A program made the position numbers and the translations under genes. DNA of 64,000 nucleotides. Source: Psychrobacillus sp044762745. Lineage in GTDB: Bacteria; Bacillota; Bacilli; Bacillales_A; Planococcaceae. How positions within the stretch are numbered: position 1 is the stretch's first letter; each line of letters begins with the position of its first letter. Under the pieces are notes generated by a model, which was given only the letters and a program-made list of their open reading frames with translations, searched no databases and was not told the DNA's origin. This document shows positions 27,775 to 37,304 of this stretch, one piece after another. The DNA lies in contig NZ_JBIWEX010000001.1 in NCBI RefSeq assembly GCF_044762745.1, positions 186,001 through 250,000 on the forward strand, written 5' to 3'.

Positions 27775-28530
27775 TCACCCTTTGCTGAGTTTTTTCTGTC
27801 GCTGTATTTCTTCCTTTAAAATCGGCAAGCCCATTAATAGCGTATGGAATCCAAGGGCAGAGGTGAGCTGAAACACTTCAAGTAGCTCGCCCTGAGTAGC
27901 TCCATACTTGAGAGCATTTTTAATATGCACTTCAATACCCTTTTCAAATAAATGAGTTGTGGATGAATCAATTGCAATATAAATAAACTCAATTACTTTT
28001 GGCTCGAGTATCCCGCGACGCATCGGCTCGGTTAGAAACTCATAGTAATGTTGGAAAAACGGGGTATCCATCTGGATTAAATCATCTCTAAATTGATTCC
28101 AATACCCCATCGTTTCAATAAAGCGTTCCTTTATTTGCTGGCGTTCATCGATTTCGCTAGATATATCCATTAATTGCTCCGAATCCCTAAAATGTTGCAT
28201 CATGATTGGAATGCCTACTGCACAGGTGTGCACGCCCAAAATGCTGACAACTTTCAGAACCTCGGCGATTTCCTCTTCAGTCGCTCCAAGCGCTAATGCT
28301 TTTTGGATATGGGTCCGGGTTGCCGCTTCGTATAAATGGGTGGGAGAAGCGCTAATGGCAATGTTGAGGAGTTCTTTAACTTTCGGCTCTAAGCGACCGT
28401 TTTTCCAAGGTGACGAAACAAATTTTTTGTAAATCGTCAGAAATTCCTCATCATTAGCCAGTAGCTGCTCTATTTTTTCATCCCAGTATGTGTCCTGTGC
28501 GCTGCTCACAGGCTCGCCGAACAAGTTCAT
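27775..28530 (-). CDS. Double carboxymuconolactone decarboxylase (AhpD-like fold) protein
   Basis: A 251-residue protein made of two repeats of the CMD/AhpD fold: LEPKVKELLNIAISASPTHL...THIQKALALGATEEEIAEVL (about residues 48-95) and LEPKVIEFIYIAIDSSTTHL...VHIKNALKYGATQGELLEVF (about 173-220). The redox CxxC of AhpD is absent in both (SPTHL and STTHL instead), so peroxidase activity is unlikely. The conserved His residues are kept, as in gamma-carboxymuconolactone decarboxylase-type members. It overlaps the flavin reductase gene by 4 bp (ATGA), so it probably acts on the same substrate. The reaction is unknown. Confidence 0.82.
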   Translation of the reverse strand: MNLFGEPVSSAQDTYWDEKIEQLLANDEEFLTIYKKFVSSPWKNGRLEPKVKELLNIAISASPTHLYEAATRTHIQKALALGATEEEIAEVLKVVSILGVHTCAVGIPIMMQHFRDSEQLMDISSEIDERQQIKERFIETMGYWNQFRDDLIQMDTPFFQHYYEFLTEPMRRGILEPKVIEFIYIAIDSSTTHLFEKGIEVHIKNALKYGATQGELLEVFQLTSALGFHTLLMGLPILKEEIQRQKKLSKG

Positions 28531-29039
28531 AATTGACCAAACGCAGCCGGCACTGCACCCACATTCCGTCTAAAATATAGCATTGGATCTTGTTCGGACT
28601 TTTCAATACCTATTACTTCGCCAATTAAAATATAGTGGTCACCCGCATCAACTTCCTGGACTTTTTTACATTGTAAGGTAGCAAAGGAACCTGTAAGGAT
28701 CGGCAAGCCGTTTTCGGACAGTGTCCAATCATGTTTTCCGAACCGATCCTCTTCCTTTTTACTCGAAAATGTCCAGCACGCTTCCGCCTGTTCTGCAGCC
28801 AGAATATTTACTGCAAATTTATCGGACGGACCAAATGCCGAGTAACTATTCGCCCGTTTATCAATACACCAAAGCACAAGCAATGGATCGATAGAAACCG
28901 AAATGAATGAATTGGCTGTCAGGCCAAAAGGGTTATTTTCTTGGTCTACTGTTGTAATGACCGTAACACCGGATGGGTAGCTCCCCATCACTTCTTTAAA
29001 TAGCTGCTCTGATACTTCTTTATTTTTTACTTGCATCAT
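28527..29039 (-). CDS. Flavin reductase (HpaC/NtaB-like, FMN-binding split barrel)
   Basis: A 170-residue flavin reductase-like protein with VMGSYPSGVTVITTVDQENN, GLTANSFISVSIDPLLVL and the GDHYILIGEVIGIE strand near the end. These reduce FMN or FAD with NAD(P)H for a partner monooxygenase in two-component systems. Its operon also encodes a second, unrelated FMN reductase, and a luciferase-like monooxygenase is encoded at 51.9-53.0 kb. It starts MMQVKNK or MQVKNK, overlapping the upstream gene. Confidence 0.88.
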   Translation of the reverse strand: MMQVKNKEVSEQLFKEVMGSYPSGVTVITTVDQENNPFGLTANSFISVSIDPLLVLWCIDKRANSYSAFGPSDKFAVNILAAEQAEACWTFSSKKEEDRFGKHDWTLSENGLPILTGSFATLQCKKVQEVDAGDHYILIGEVIGIEKSEQDPMLYFRRNVGAVPAAFGQL

Positions 29040-29587
29040 GATCCCACCTTTATTTTATAGAATTGTTGCAGAACGGAAGCGTAGTGTTCGACAAATTGAT
29101 CAACTTCCTTCAATTTTGTCTCCTTAACTAACCGATTCTGCCCATCAAAGTCCGATGACAGAGCAAACACATACTCGGGTAACGACAACATTTTCAAATA
29201 GCTCGCAATGGGCTTCACATAATTTTCTATCGCTAAATAATGTAACGGGTTGCCTCCATTTGCTGCAAATGCCGTGAATTTATCAGTAAAAGCTGATACA
29301 GGTACTAATTCAAACAAATTTTTAAGTGCGCTTGGTATGGAGCCATGCAAAATTGTAGTGCCGATTAAGAACGCATCGGCTTCTTCAATTTTTAGAATCA
29401 CTTTTTGTGTATCCTCGTTGTATTGGTCTGTTGGCCTGCCATCACAAAGTTCTAACTTATACTCTTTTAGATCGAGTAGTTCTATTTTACATTCCGGATA
29501 TTGCTGTTGTAGTTGCTGTAATATATGCTCCACAAGTATGCGTGTTTTTGACCCGACAAGCGTGCCACTTATCCCAAGCACTTTCAT
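29036..29587 (-). CDS. NADPH-dependent FMN reductase (SsuE-like flavodoxin fold)
   Basis: A 183-residue protein of the NADPH-dependent FMN reductase family: the N-terminal phosphate loop GISGTLVGSKTRILVE (about residues 5-20), TTILHGSIPSALKNLFELVP and FAANGGNPLHYLAIEN are characteristic of SsuE/MsuE reductases that serve sulfonate or other two-component monooxygenases. It overlaps the flavin reductase gene by 4 bp (ATGA). Two reductases in one operon suggest a high demand for reduced FMN. Confidence 0.88.
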   Translation of the reverse strand: MKVLGISGTLVGSKTRILVEHILQQLQQQYPECKIELLDLKEYKLELCDGRPTDQYNEDTQKVILKIEEADAFLIGTTILHGSIPSALKNLFELVPVSAFTDKFTAFAANGGNPLHYLAIENYVKPIASYLKMLSLPEYVFALSSDFDGQNRLVKETKLKEVDQFVEHYASVLQQFYKIKVGS

Positions 29588-29611
29588 TGAACATCCTCCT
29601 ACCTTTCAAAA

Positions 29612-30370
29612 TTAAGGTGCCCCTGTGACATATAGGACCTGACCTGTAATATAGCTCGCTTGCTCCGATGCCAGGAACAAAATTGCGTAAGCAACGTCCT
29701 CTGGCTTTCCTGTCCGGCGTATTGGATTACTTTGTACGAATGCTTCCTTTGCCTTTTGGAAATCAGCAATACCCCGATTGGGTGCAAATTTCGCAGAGAC
29801 AAGGCTCATTTCAGTATCAATGAAGCCCGGAGCAATTGCGTTTACATGAATGCCTTTTGGTCCGAGTTCCATCGACAATGTTCGTGTGATGCCTTGTACG
29901 CCAGCTTTGGCAGCCGAATAATTGACACGTCCTACTGCTCCAATAGCTGCTTGAGAAGAGATTAAAACAATGTTCCCAGCTCCTGCTTCTACCATATAAG
30001 GTTGAACTGCCTGGCACATTAAATAGCTTCCCTTTAGGTTCACGTCAACGACAAAATCCCAATCATTCTCCGTCATCTGGTGAATCAAATTGTCCTTCAA
30101 TACCCCGGCGCAGTTAATTAGTATATCGATACGACCAAAATGGGCATGCACCCTTGCGACCGCTTCTTGCACTTGAGTGGCATTCGTGATGTCAACGATT
30201 TCCGCGATTGCATCAACGTCAGCTTCTTGTAATGAGGAAATGATTGAAGCCGAATCATGCACATCGAAAATCGCAATTTTAGCACCTTCTTTGGCGAGCA
30301 TCTGTGCCGTTGTCGCTCCTATACCTCCTGAGCCACCTGTCAAAATGGCTACTTTGTCTTGGAACCGCAT
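29612..30370 (-). CDS. Short-chain dehydrogenase/reductase
   Basis: A 252-residue SDR starting MRFQDKVAILTGGSGGIGAT after AAGGGGATT; the longer frame (22 more codons) has no ribosome site. It has the cofactor loop TGGSGGIG, the NAG-like ILINCAGVLKD and the Ser-Tyr-Lys set in VLISSQAAIGAVGRVNYSAAK. It oxidises or reduces an alcohol/ketone, in this context perhaps a hydroxyacyl-CoA or a cyclic alcohol. It lies between the hydratase and FMN-reductase genes in the same operon. Confidence 0.92.
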   Translation of the reverse strand: MRFQDKVAILTGGSGGIGATTAQMLAKEGAKIAIFDVHDSASIISSLQEADVDAIAEIVDITNATQVQEAVARVHAHFGRIDILINCAGVLKDNLIHQMTENDWDFVVDVNLKGSYLMCQAVQPYMVEAGAGNIVLISSQAAIGAVGRVNYSAAKAGVQGITRTLSMELGPKGIHVNAIAPGFIDTEMSLVSAKFAPNRGIADFQKAKEAFVQSNPIRRTGKPEDVAYAILFLASEQASYITGQVLYVTGAP

Positions 30371-30401
30371 TGTTAATCCCCTTAACTTAACATGATTTTT
30401 C

Positions 30402-31214
30402 TTATACATCTTGTTCATTGAACCATCGAATTGCACCTTTTAAGCCAAGTTCTTGAATTTTCTGTCTCACAAGCTTAATGCCATCCGCTGTATGAATGAT
30501 GGCGTCTTGTTCCGGTCCAAAGTTAATGCCCGTACGGAATCCTTGTAAATCCATAATTCGATTATGTGCTTGTTTTTTAATCTTAAGAATATCTAGAGGC
30601 GTTTTTGCAATGCCACGTGCGATGTTTAATGCCTCTTCTTCCAGCTGATCGGCTGGCACGCATTTTGCTGCGATGCCATATTGTTCTGCCTCTCTTCCAG
30701 TAATGCGGCTACCGGCAGTCAGATCAAGCATTTTGGCGCGCTGATGTCCTACATGCCATCCCCAGTAAATGCCGACAAATCCACCACCAAGTGGCAAGGA
30801 AGGGAAGCCGAATTGAGTCTCTTCATCAGTCACTACAATATCGCAGCATGCGACTAATTGCGTACCACCTGCGAGGGCATAGCCATGAACTTGCGCAATG
30901 ATCGGTTTTGGATATTCCCAAATTCGGATCCAGCGACGTGTATAGGCTTCCAAATTATCTTTATCCTCAATGACAGATGGTGAACTATACTTGGATACGT
31001 CATATCCAACGCTGAAAGCACGTCCATTCCCTTTAATAATTAAGACGCTAACGCTTTCATCTTTTTCCAATAGGTCTAATGCTTCGTCTAAGTCATCAAA
31101 TAACTCTTTATTTAGTGCGTTTAATTTTTCGGGACGGTTTAAAATGATATATGCGATTTTCCCTTTTTTCTCAATTAATACAGCTTTGTCTGTTGTAGTT
31201 TGATTTTGTGCCAT
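30402..31214 (-). CDS. Enoyl-CoA hydratase family protein
   Basis: A 270-residue crotonase-fold protein with NRPEKLNALNKELFDDLDEA, GNGRAFSVGYDVSKYSS (first oxyanion segment) and HGYALAGGTQLVACCDIVV (second). The typical glutamate of hydratases is not evident: the active-site stretch reads FGFPSLPLGGGFVGIYWGWH, so hydration, isomerisation or hydrolysis are all possible. It is probably cotranscribed with the acyl-CoA dehydrogenase that precedes it by 29 bp. The C-terminal tail differs from the hydratase at 0.6-1.4 kb. Confidence 0.88.
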   Translation of the reverse strand: MAQNQTTTDKAVLIEKKGKIAYIILNRPEKLNALNKELFDDLDEALDLLEKDESVSVLIIKGNGRAFSVGYDVSKYSSPSVIEDKDNLEAYTRRWIRIWEYPKPIIAQVHGYALAGGTQLVACCDIVVTDEETQFGFPSLPLGGGFVGIYWGWHVGHQRAKMLDLTAGSRITGREAEQYGIAAKCVPADQLEEEALNIARGIAKTPLDILKIKKQAHNRIMDLQGFRTGINFGPEQDAIIHTADGIKLVRQKIQELGLKGAIRWFNEQDV

Positions 31215-31242
31215 AGTGTTCAGGCCTCCCTAATTTTTATAA

Positions 31243-32478
31243 TTAGCTAAATGTTAAATCGCCTTTTAGTAAGCTACGCGCAATCGTACGACGGTGAATT
31301 TCGGATGTACCATCTGGAATGCGTAAAAGGCGAGCCATTCGATATCCGGCTTCCAGTTCCAACTCATTGGAAAGACCCATACCACCATGAATTTGAATGG
31401 CTTTATCATAAACACGGCCCATCATCTCTGTACAAAAAGCTTTTACCATTGAAATTTCTTTAGCCGGTGTTTTTTTAGAATTTTCGATTTTCCAAGCGCA
31501 ATGCAACGCCATATTACGTGCCGCATAAATGTCCATCGCACATTCTGCAATCATATTTTGAATCATTTGGTGTTCGGCAATTGGTTTGCCAAATGTTTGA
31601 CGAATTTGTGCGTATTCCACTGCTTTCTTGAGCGCCCATTGTGCGGAACCAATACATTTTCCACTCATGCCAAGGCGTCCGTTGTTAATGCCATGGATTG
31701 CTTTTGTAAATCCGTTATCGACCTCACCAATGACGTTTTCGTGCGGTACGCGCAAATTATCAAATGAGAGGATTGCTGCATCTCCTCCAAGTGATCCCAT
31801 TGTGGCAATGACAGAATCCACTGTAAATCCTTCCGATTTTGTTTCGACAAAAAAGCAAGAAATTCCACCTTTTCGTTGTGCATGTAGCTCTGGGTTTGTG
31901 ATGGCAAACAGCATACAGTAGTTCGCATAAGGTGCATTTGAAATCCATTGCTTTGTCCCATTGATGACCCATTCATCGCCATCGCGCACTGCTCGTGTTC
32001 GGATACCCCAGACGTCGGATCCCGCATCAGGCTCTGTTAATCCGAAACATAACGTATCTTCACCACTTGAAATTTTCGGTAAATATTTTTCCTTCAAGGA
32101 TGGCTTCATCCCACGTAATACGGGAGTCAAGCCATTTGTAAACGGAGATGGAATAATGACCTGTTCGATTAATTTACGGTTCGGGTAAAGTTTATTAAGT
32201 GCTTCTGCGACTAATAGCGCTGTAATCGGACCCAGTTGCTCTCCACCAAGCTCTTCATCTCCCAGCATCGTGTAGAAGCCCGCTCTAGCTGATTCCATTC
32301 GGACAACTTTTCGCAGCTCTTCTACTTTCGGATGGCGTCGACCGTCTTCCAAATAGTAGTTTCGCTCGTTATATAAAAGATTGCGGTTCTCTTCTTCGAG
32401 AGGGATAACAACCTTTTCGATAAACTGTTTTAACGCATTGATAATTTCTTGAGTTTCTTCTGGAATTGTGAAATCCAT
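31243..32478 (-). CDS. Acyl-CoA dehydrogenase (long, CaiA-like)
   Basis: A 411-residue dehydrogenase of the longer type: FGLTEPDAGSDVWGIRTRAV, INGTKQWISNAPYANYCMLF, NNGRLGMSGKCIGSAQWALK, QIHGGMGLSNELELEAGYRM and the end RLLRIPDGTSEIHRRTIARS. At the place of the catalytic Glu of short-chain dehydrogenases (YEGTSE) it has PDGTSE, which is common in acyl-CoA dehydrogenases of terpenoid, steroid and cyclic-acid pathways, where the base lies elsewhere. It follows the ADP-forming synthetase gene by 19 bp. The exact substrate is not known. Confidence 0.92.
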   Translation of the reverse strand: MDFTIPEETQEIINALKQFIEKVVIPLEEENRNLLYNERNYYLEDGRRHPKVEELRKVVRMESARAGFYTMLGDEELGGEQLGPITALLVAEALNKLYPNRKLIEQVIIPSPFTNGLTPVLRGMKPSLKEKYLPKISSGEDTLCFGLTEPDAGSDVWGIRTRAVRDGDEWVINGTKQWISNAPYANYCMLFAITNPELHAQRKGGISCFFVETKSEGFTVDSVIATMGSLGGDAAILSFDNLRVPHENVIGEVDNGFTKAIHGINNGRLGMSGKCIGSAQWALKKAVEYAQIRQTFGKPIAEHQMIQNMIAECAMDIYAARNMALHCAWKIENSKKTPAKEISMVKAFCTEMMGRVYDKAIQIHGGMGLSNELELEAGYRMARLLRIPDGTSEIHRRTIARSLLKGDLTFS

Positions 32479-32497
32479 GGTACCATTCTCCTTTTGG

Positions 32498-34609
32498 TTA
32501 ATTAGTTATCAATTCATTTTGTTTTTTAAATGTCATTAAGCCATCTACAATTTTGACGCCTTGCCCTTCGCCGAATACCATGATCGGATTTAAATCAGAT
32601 TCGAGAAGATCGTCTTCCAAGTTAAAAATTAGTTCGCTAAATTTTGCAATGACTTGGCTCAGTTCTTCAATGTCCTTAGCTGGCATTCCACGGTAGGCTT
32701 GCAAAATTTTACTCGCCTTCAACTCTAACACCATCTCTTTTGCTTCAGTGGGTGAAACAGGGGCTTTCCTCATCGAAATATCTTGTAGCACTTCTATATA
32801 AATACCACCCATGCCGACAATGACCATCTGGCCAAAGATTGGATCCTTCGTTGCACCGACGAATAGCTCCGCATATTCGCCTTTGAGCATTTCTTGGATA
32901 AGAACTCCTTCAAAGACAGCTTCAGCAGTCTCATCAATTACTTTTTTTAGTCTTGTGAACTCCGCAATGACTTGTTCTTCCGATTGAATATTCAAGCTAA
33001 CAAGGCCTTCATCCGTTTTATGTAGGATCTGAGGTGACATACCCTTTAAAACAAGCGGATAGCCAATTTCTGTTGCATACTGGATCGCTTCCTGTTCAGT
33101 CTTGGCCAATCGCTCATTCGTAATTGGCAAATCAAATTGTTGCAAAAACTTTTTCGTGCCATACTCGGTTAATACAGTATCCATATTCGTTGTATCAAGA
33201 TATTGTTTTTGGAAAGCCTGAGTAGCAGGAGCTTTCTTAAATACTTCAAATTGCTTCATAGCCTTTAATGCTGTCACTGCCCGAGTTGGATCTTGCAATA
33301 CGACTACACCGGCTTCGCTGAATGCCTGGCTAGATTGCGGACTATTTATGGTCACGGCAACCTGTGGGATATGCGGATAGCGATCGCGCATTTTTTGCAA
33401 TGTAGCAATGCGGTCTTTGATCGAATCATGCTTGAGCCCACCAAATCCTAAAAAGATGATGGATGCATCATATTCTCCACTTGATAAAACCGCTTCCATA
33501 AAGTCTTCTAACAAAGTGGGAAGGTAGGATATTTGAGCGGTCATATCGATCGGATTCTGCGTTCCGGCAATTGGTAAAATTGCTTTCAATCGTTCTTTTA
33601 CGACCGGTGGCGTTTCAGGCAGTTTAAACTGTTGCCCTGCGAGCTGATCTGCTAGCAAAATTCCCACGCCGCCTGAAATGGTAAATACGGCAACCCGATT
33701 TCCTTGCATCGCAGGCAATTGGGAAGCGGCATACGTCACATCTAAAAACTCATCAATGGTATTGGCACGGAAAACGCCATTTTGTTTAAAAATGGTATCA
33801 AATACTTTATCTGAGCCAACAATAGAGCCTGTATGAGACATAGCGGCCTTCATTCCTACTTCAGTCCGCCCAACTTTCAAGGCGATGACAGGTTTTTGAT
33901 GATTGCGGGCTAATTGAAATGCATTTGCTAATTTTTCTCCATCTTGTACTCCTTCGATATAGCAAGCAATTACATTGGTATTTGGATCTTTTGCTAAAAA
34001 TTCGATACAGTCAGCTACATCAATATCTGCTTCATTCCCGGTAGCGATGAAGTGGCTAAATCCAATGTTTTGTTGTCTTGCCAAAGTGAATACATGAGAG
34101 CCAAACGCCCCGCTTTGACTGACAAATCCAATCGAGCTTTTTAACGGCTTTTCATCTTCGATAATGGTGGAAAATGTGCCATAGAAACCCTTTTCGACAT
34201 TAAACAGGCCGAGACAGTTTGGCCCCAAAACGCGAACATTATATTCTTTGGCGATCCGGGTAATTTCATCTTGTTCGCGTTTACCGCTTTCCCCAATCTC
34301 CCCAAATCCTGCGCTAAAAATCACAACGGATTTTACGCCGTGTTGAGCACATTTTTGAAAAGTTTCAATGACTACCTGACTAGGTAATGCAATAATTGCA
34401 ACATCAACCGATGCCGGCACTTGTAAAATATCTGGATAGCAAGTCAGTCCATTAATCTCCTTGTACTTTGGATTAATCGGATAAATCTTTCCATCGAATC
34501 CATAGCGCTGCAGGTAGCTTAACGGTCGCCCACCAATCTTCTTGGCATCCGGCGAAGCACCGATAATCGCTACACTATCCGGATTAAATAACGCCTCTAA
34601 ATTATTCAA
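32498..34609 (-). CDS. ADP-forming acyl-CoA synthetase (fused alpha-beta)
   Basis: A 703-residue fusion: an N-terminal CoA-binding Rossmann domain (IIGASPDAKKIGGRPLSYLQ), a central succinyl-CoA-synthetase-like part with the catalytic His region KAAMSHTGSIVGSDKVFD (about residues 254-271), and a C-terminal ATP-grasp domain (GYPLVLKGMSPQILHKTDEG, VGMGGIYIEVLQD). It makes acyl-CoA from acid, ATP and CoA with release of ADP and phosphate, or the reverse. It starts with TTG after AAGGGGC. It is the first gene after the sigma-54-type promoter at 34.69-34.71 kb and so heads the nine-gene operon. Confidence 0.93.
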   Translation of the reverse strand: MNNLEALFNPDSVAIIGASPDAKKIGGRPLSYLQRYGFDGKIYPINPKYKEINGLTCYPDILQVPASVDVAIIALPSQVVIETFQKCAQHGVKSVVIFSAGFGEIGESGKREQDEITRIAKEYNVRVLGPNCLGLFNVEKGFYGTFSTIIEDEKPLKSSIGFVSQSGAFGSHVFTLARQQNIGFSHFIATGNEADIDVADCIEFLAKDPNTNVIACYIEGVQDGEKLANAFQLARNHQKPVIALKVGRTEVGMKAAMSHTGSIVGSDKVFDTIFKQNGVFRANTIDEFLDVTYAASQLPAMQGNRVAVFTISGGVGILLADQLAGQQFKLPETPPVVKERLKAILPIAGTQNPIDMTAQISYLPTLLEDFMEAVLSSGEYDASIIFLGFGGLKHDSIKDRIATLQKMRDRYPHIPQVAVTINSPQSSQAFSEAGVVVLQDPTRAVTALKAMKQFEVFKKAPATQAFQKQYLDTTNMDTVLTEYGTKKFLQQFDLPITNERLAKTEQEAIQYATEIGYPLVLKGMSPQILHKTDEGLVSLNIQSEEQVIAEFTRLKKVIDETAEAVFEGVLIQEMLKGEYAELFVGATKDPIFGQMVIVGMGGIYIEVLQDISMRKAPVSPTEAKEMVLELKASKILQAYRGMPAKDIEELSQVIAKFSELIFNLEDDLLESDLNPIMVFGEGQGVKIVDGLMTFKKQNELITN

Positions 34610-34692
34610 ATCACTTTGCCCCTTCCAAATTGTTTGACGATCTAGCTTGTATTTTTCTTTTAATATAAAAAGTTTGTTACACTTTTTTATGA

Positions 34693-34709
34693 AGCAAGAC
34701 AGATGCCAA
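34693..34709 (-). promoter_or_regulatory. Sigma-54 (-24/-12) promoter
   Basis: The minus strand reads TTGGCATCTGTCTTGCT with GG and GC 12 apart. Start near 34682, about 70 bases before the ADP-forming synthetase start. An inverted repeat GAATTTAAA/TTTAAATTC lies at 34731-34762. Confidence 0.8.
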
Positions 34710-34948
34710 ACTCTATGAATATAGAGGGAAGAATTTAAATAATCAAATTTATCTTTAAATTCGTATTTTTAAAGTACAACTAACTGATATTTACATAGTT
34801 TGTTATAGGAAATTGGATTAGTTAGTCTATATATTTCCAGTATTTTTTTATTACGTTTCACTTTTGAAACAAAACACTGAACCACTTGACACTTGAATGA
34901 AGCATAAGCTTGGATTGAAGTGTCTCTCGAAAACTTGCTAGATCTTAG

Positions 34949-35013
34949 AAAAAAAAGTGAAAACCCGCTTATCGTCAATGTATTAAACAAAGAGCGAAAG
35001 GGGTTTTCACTTT
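34949..35013 (-). terminator. Large-loop terminator of the SDR-ALDH-ADH operon
   Basis: AAAGTGAAAACCC and GGGTTTTCACTTT form a perfect 13-bp stem around a 34-nt loop and, on the minus strand, run into eight T residues. It lies 60 bp after the SDR stop codon. The remaining DNA to 34710 holds only an unsupported 73-codon frame. Confidence 0.75.
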
Positions 35014-35072
35014 ATTATCATAATCCGGTCGTGTTCGACTTTTTACGAAGTTACTTCGATTGGTACCTGAGT

Positions 35073-35825
35073 CTAAATTTCAGCAAGTAGCCCACCATCT
35101 ACTACAAACTCGGAGCCCGTAGAATAACTTGACTCATCTGAAGCAAGATACACGATCATATTTGATACTTCTTCAGTATGACCAAATCGTGGTATCGGAA
35201 TTTGCTTTGCTCGTTCCTCAATTTCTTGTTGATTTTTGTATGCAACATTAGTTAATTCGGTTTTAATACTGCCAGGGTGCACAGAGTTGACACGAATATT
35301 ATATTTTGCGAATTCTAGGGCTGCTGTCTTTGTCATCCCTCTAACAGCAAATTTTGAAGCAACATAGGCTATACTTTTTTCTCTGCCCGCTATACCGAGT
35401 ATAGAAGACACATTAACAATGGAGCCGCCTTTTGACTTTCTTAGAGAAGGGAGAACTGTTTTCATACCTAAAAAGATGGACACCTGATTTACGTCTATTA
35501 CTTTCTTATATTCTTCCTCAGACAATTCTTCAATAGAAGTCTTTATGGACATACCTGCATTATTGACAAGAATATTAACAGGACCAAAGAGTTTCTCCGT
35601 CTCTTTTACTACTTCCTCCCAGTCGGAAAGCTTTGCCACATCATGCTTAAAAAATTTTACATTTTCTCCAAGATCTCTCTCCAACTGTTCTCCTTCTTCA
35701 ATTAGAATGTCGGTAAATACGACTTTAGCACCTTCTGCAACAAATTTCCTAACGTGCGATGCACCTAAACCTCTTGAAGCTCCGGTAATAATTGCTACTT
35801 TTCCATTTAGTCTTCCCATTGTCAT
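35073..35825 (-). CDS. Short-chain dehydrogenase/reductase (cyclic or steroid alcohol type)
   Basis: A 250-residue SDR with cofactor loop TGASRGLGASHVRKF (about residues 15-29), ILVNNAGMSI, the catalytic Ser and Tyr-Lys in VNVSSILGIAGREKSIAYVASK, and the end EFVVDGGLL. The Asp after the second strand (VVFTDI) favours NAD. It resembles cyclopentanol/cyclohexanol and 3-alpha(20-beta)-hydroxysteroid dehydrogenases, but assignment at this level is by overall look only. AAGGAG precedes two close ATG codons. It is the last gene of the operon with ALDH and Fe-ADH. Confidence 0.9.
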   Translation of the reverse strand: MTMGRLNGKVAIITGASRGLGASHVRKFVAEGAKVVFTDILIEEGEQLERDLGENVKFFKHDVAKLSDWEEVVKETEKLFGPVNILVNNAGMSIKTSIEELSEEEYKKVIDVNQVSIFLGMKTVLPSLRKSKGGSIVNVSSILGIAGREKSIAYVASKFAVRGMTKTAALEFAKYNIRVNSVHPGSIKTELTNVAYKNQQEIEERAKQIPIPRFGHTEEVSNMIVYLASDESSYSTGSEFVVDGGLLAEI

Positions 35826-35866
35826 AAAACTCCTTTATATTGACTTAGTGTGTTTTTCGGAATCGA

Positions 35867-37289
35867 TCAAAGTTTAATGCCGACAGAAACTAATTTTGTT
35901 TCCAAATAATCATCTAGACCATAAAAACCGCCTTCTCGGCCTAAGCCACTTTCTTTCACTCCTCCAAATGGTGCTTGTACAGCAAAAGGACTATGGTCGT
36001 TCGCTCCCACCATTCCATACTCCAATTTTTCCGAAACTCGATAGATTCTGGATACATCATTTGTGTAAAAATAAGATGCAAGTCCGTATTCAATATTGTT
36101 TGCCTTTATAATAACTTCTTCCTCCGAATTAAAACGGATGAGAGGGGCAATTGGACCAAATGTTTCCTCAGAACATATCTTCATATCATCTTGTACATTC
36201 ACTAATAATGTAGGAGAATAAAAATGCCCATTTGCCAATGCACCATCCGTCAGTCTGTGCCCCCCATGTAGTATCTGTGCACCCTTTTCCACAGCATCCG
36301 CAATCTGATCTTCTACCTTCTCTATCCCACTTTTGTTTGCCATGGATCCGATTTGATTCGTTTCGTCTAGTCCATTTCCAACCTTTAGCTTAGCAACTTT
36401 CTCTTGAAAACGTTTGGCAAATTCATCATAAATAGTATCGTGTACATAAATTCTATTTGCACAAATACATTGCTGACCAGTAGATGCAAATTTACTACTC
36501 ACGACGCCATCTACAGCCAATTCGATATCTGCGTCCTCAAAGACGATAAATGGGGCATGGCCACCAAGCTCCATTGAAACTTTCTTTACTGTGTCTGCTG
36601 ATTGGCGAATTAAAATTTTTCCAACTTCTGTAGATCCTGTAAATGTAATTTTACGGAACTTTGCTTTTCATAATTGGATCTGCAATTTCATCTGAACTAC
36701 CAATCACTAAATTAGCTACACCTTTCGGTAGCCCAACTTCATCAAATATCTTAAATAATTCCACTGCCGACAATGGGGCTTCTGAAGATGGTTTGATAAT
36801 GACAGTACAGCCTACAGCTAGTGCAGGACCAAGTTTACGTGCTGACATCGATAATGGGAAATTCCATGGAGTGATGGCTGCAACAACCCCAACAGGCTGC
36901 CGAATGACCGACATACGTTTGTTGGTTGCGGAAGCTGGAAGCGTATTTCCATACACTCTTCTTGCTTCCTCTGCATACCACTTAAAAAAGGCAATTGTGC
37001 TATTTACTTCATTGCGGGCATTATGAATAGTTTTCCCCATTTCCTTCGTGATGATTTGGGCAAGATATTCTTTCTTTTCTTTTAGTTTGACTACAACACT
37101 TTCAAGATAGCCCGAGCGTTGTTCAGCTGTTAGATTAGACCATAATGGAAAAGCATCTTCTGCCGCTGCGATTGCTTGTTCTGTCTCTTCTTTCCCCACC
37201 AGGTATACCTGGTCTACAACTTCACCAGTCGCAGGATTTATAATATCCAGTTGCTTGTTCGTTTTCAACCATTGTCCATTAATATACAA
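35867..37289 (-). pseudogene. NAD(P)-dependent aldehyde dehydrogenase with one frameshift
   Basis: Two open pieces make one enzyme of about 475 residues: an N-terminal 212 residues (MYINGQWLKTNKQ ... SDEIADPIMKSKVP) and, after a single-base frame change near 36655, FRKITFTGSTEVGKILIRQS through the end. All active residues remain in the second piece: the Glu in MELGGHAPF and the Cys in STGQQCICANRIY. It is like succinate-semialdehyde dehydrogenases and close to the intact paralogue at 53.3-54.7 kb. It is either an early pseudogene or a sequencing error, but as read it is broken. Confidence 0.88.
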
Positions 37290-37304
37290 AATAAAAGTCC
37301 TCCC

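Noticed and set aside
34769..34990. 73-codon minus-strand frame between the synthetase and SDR operons
   Set aside because: It has no ribosome site, overlaps a strong terminator and has no recognisable motif.
36651..37289. The 212-residue N-terminal ALDH frame as an independent small protein
   Set aside because: It ends in the middle of the cofactor domain and the remainder follows immediately in another frame.
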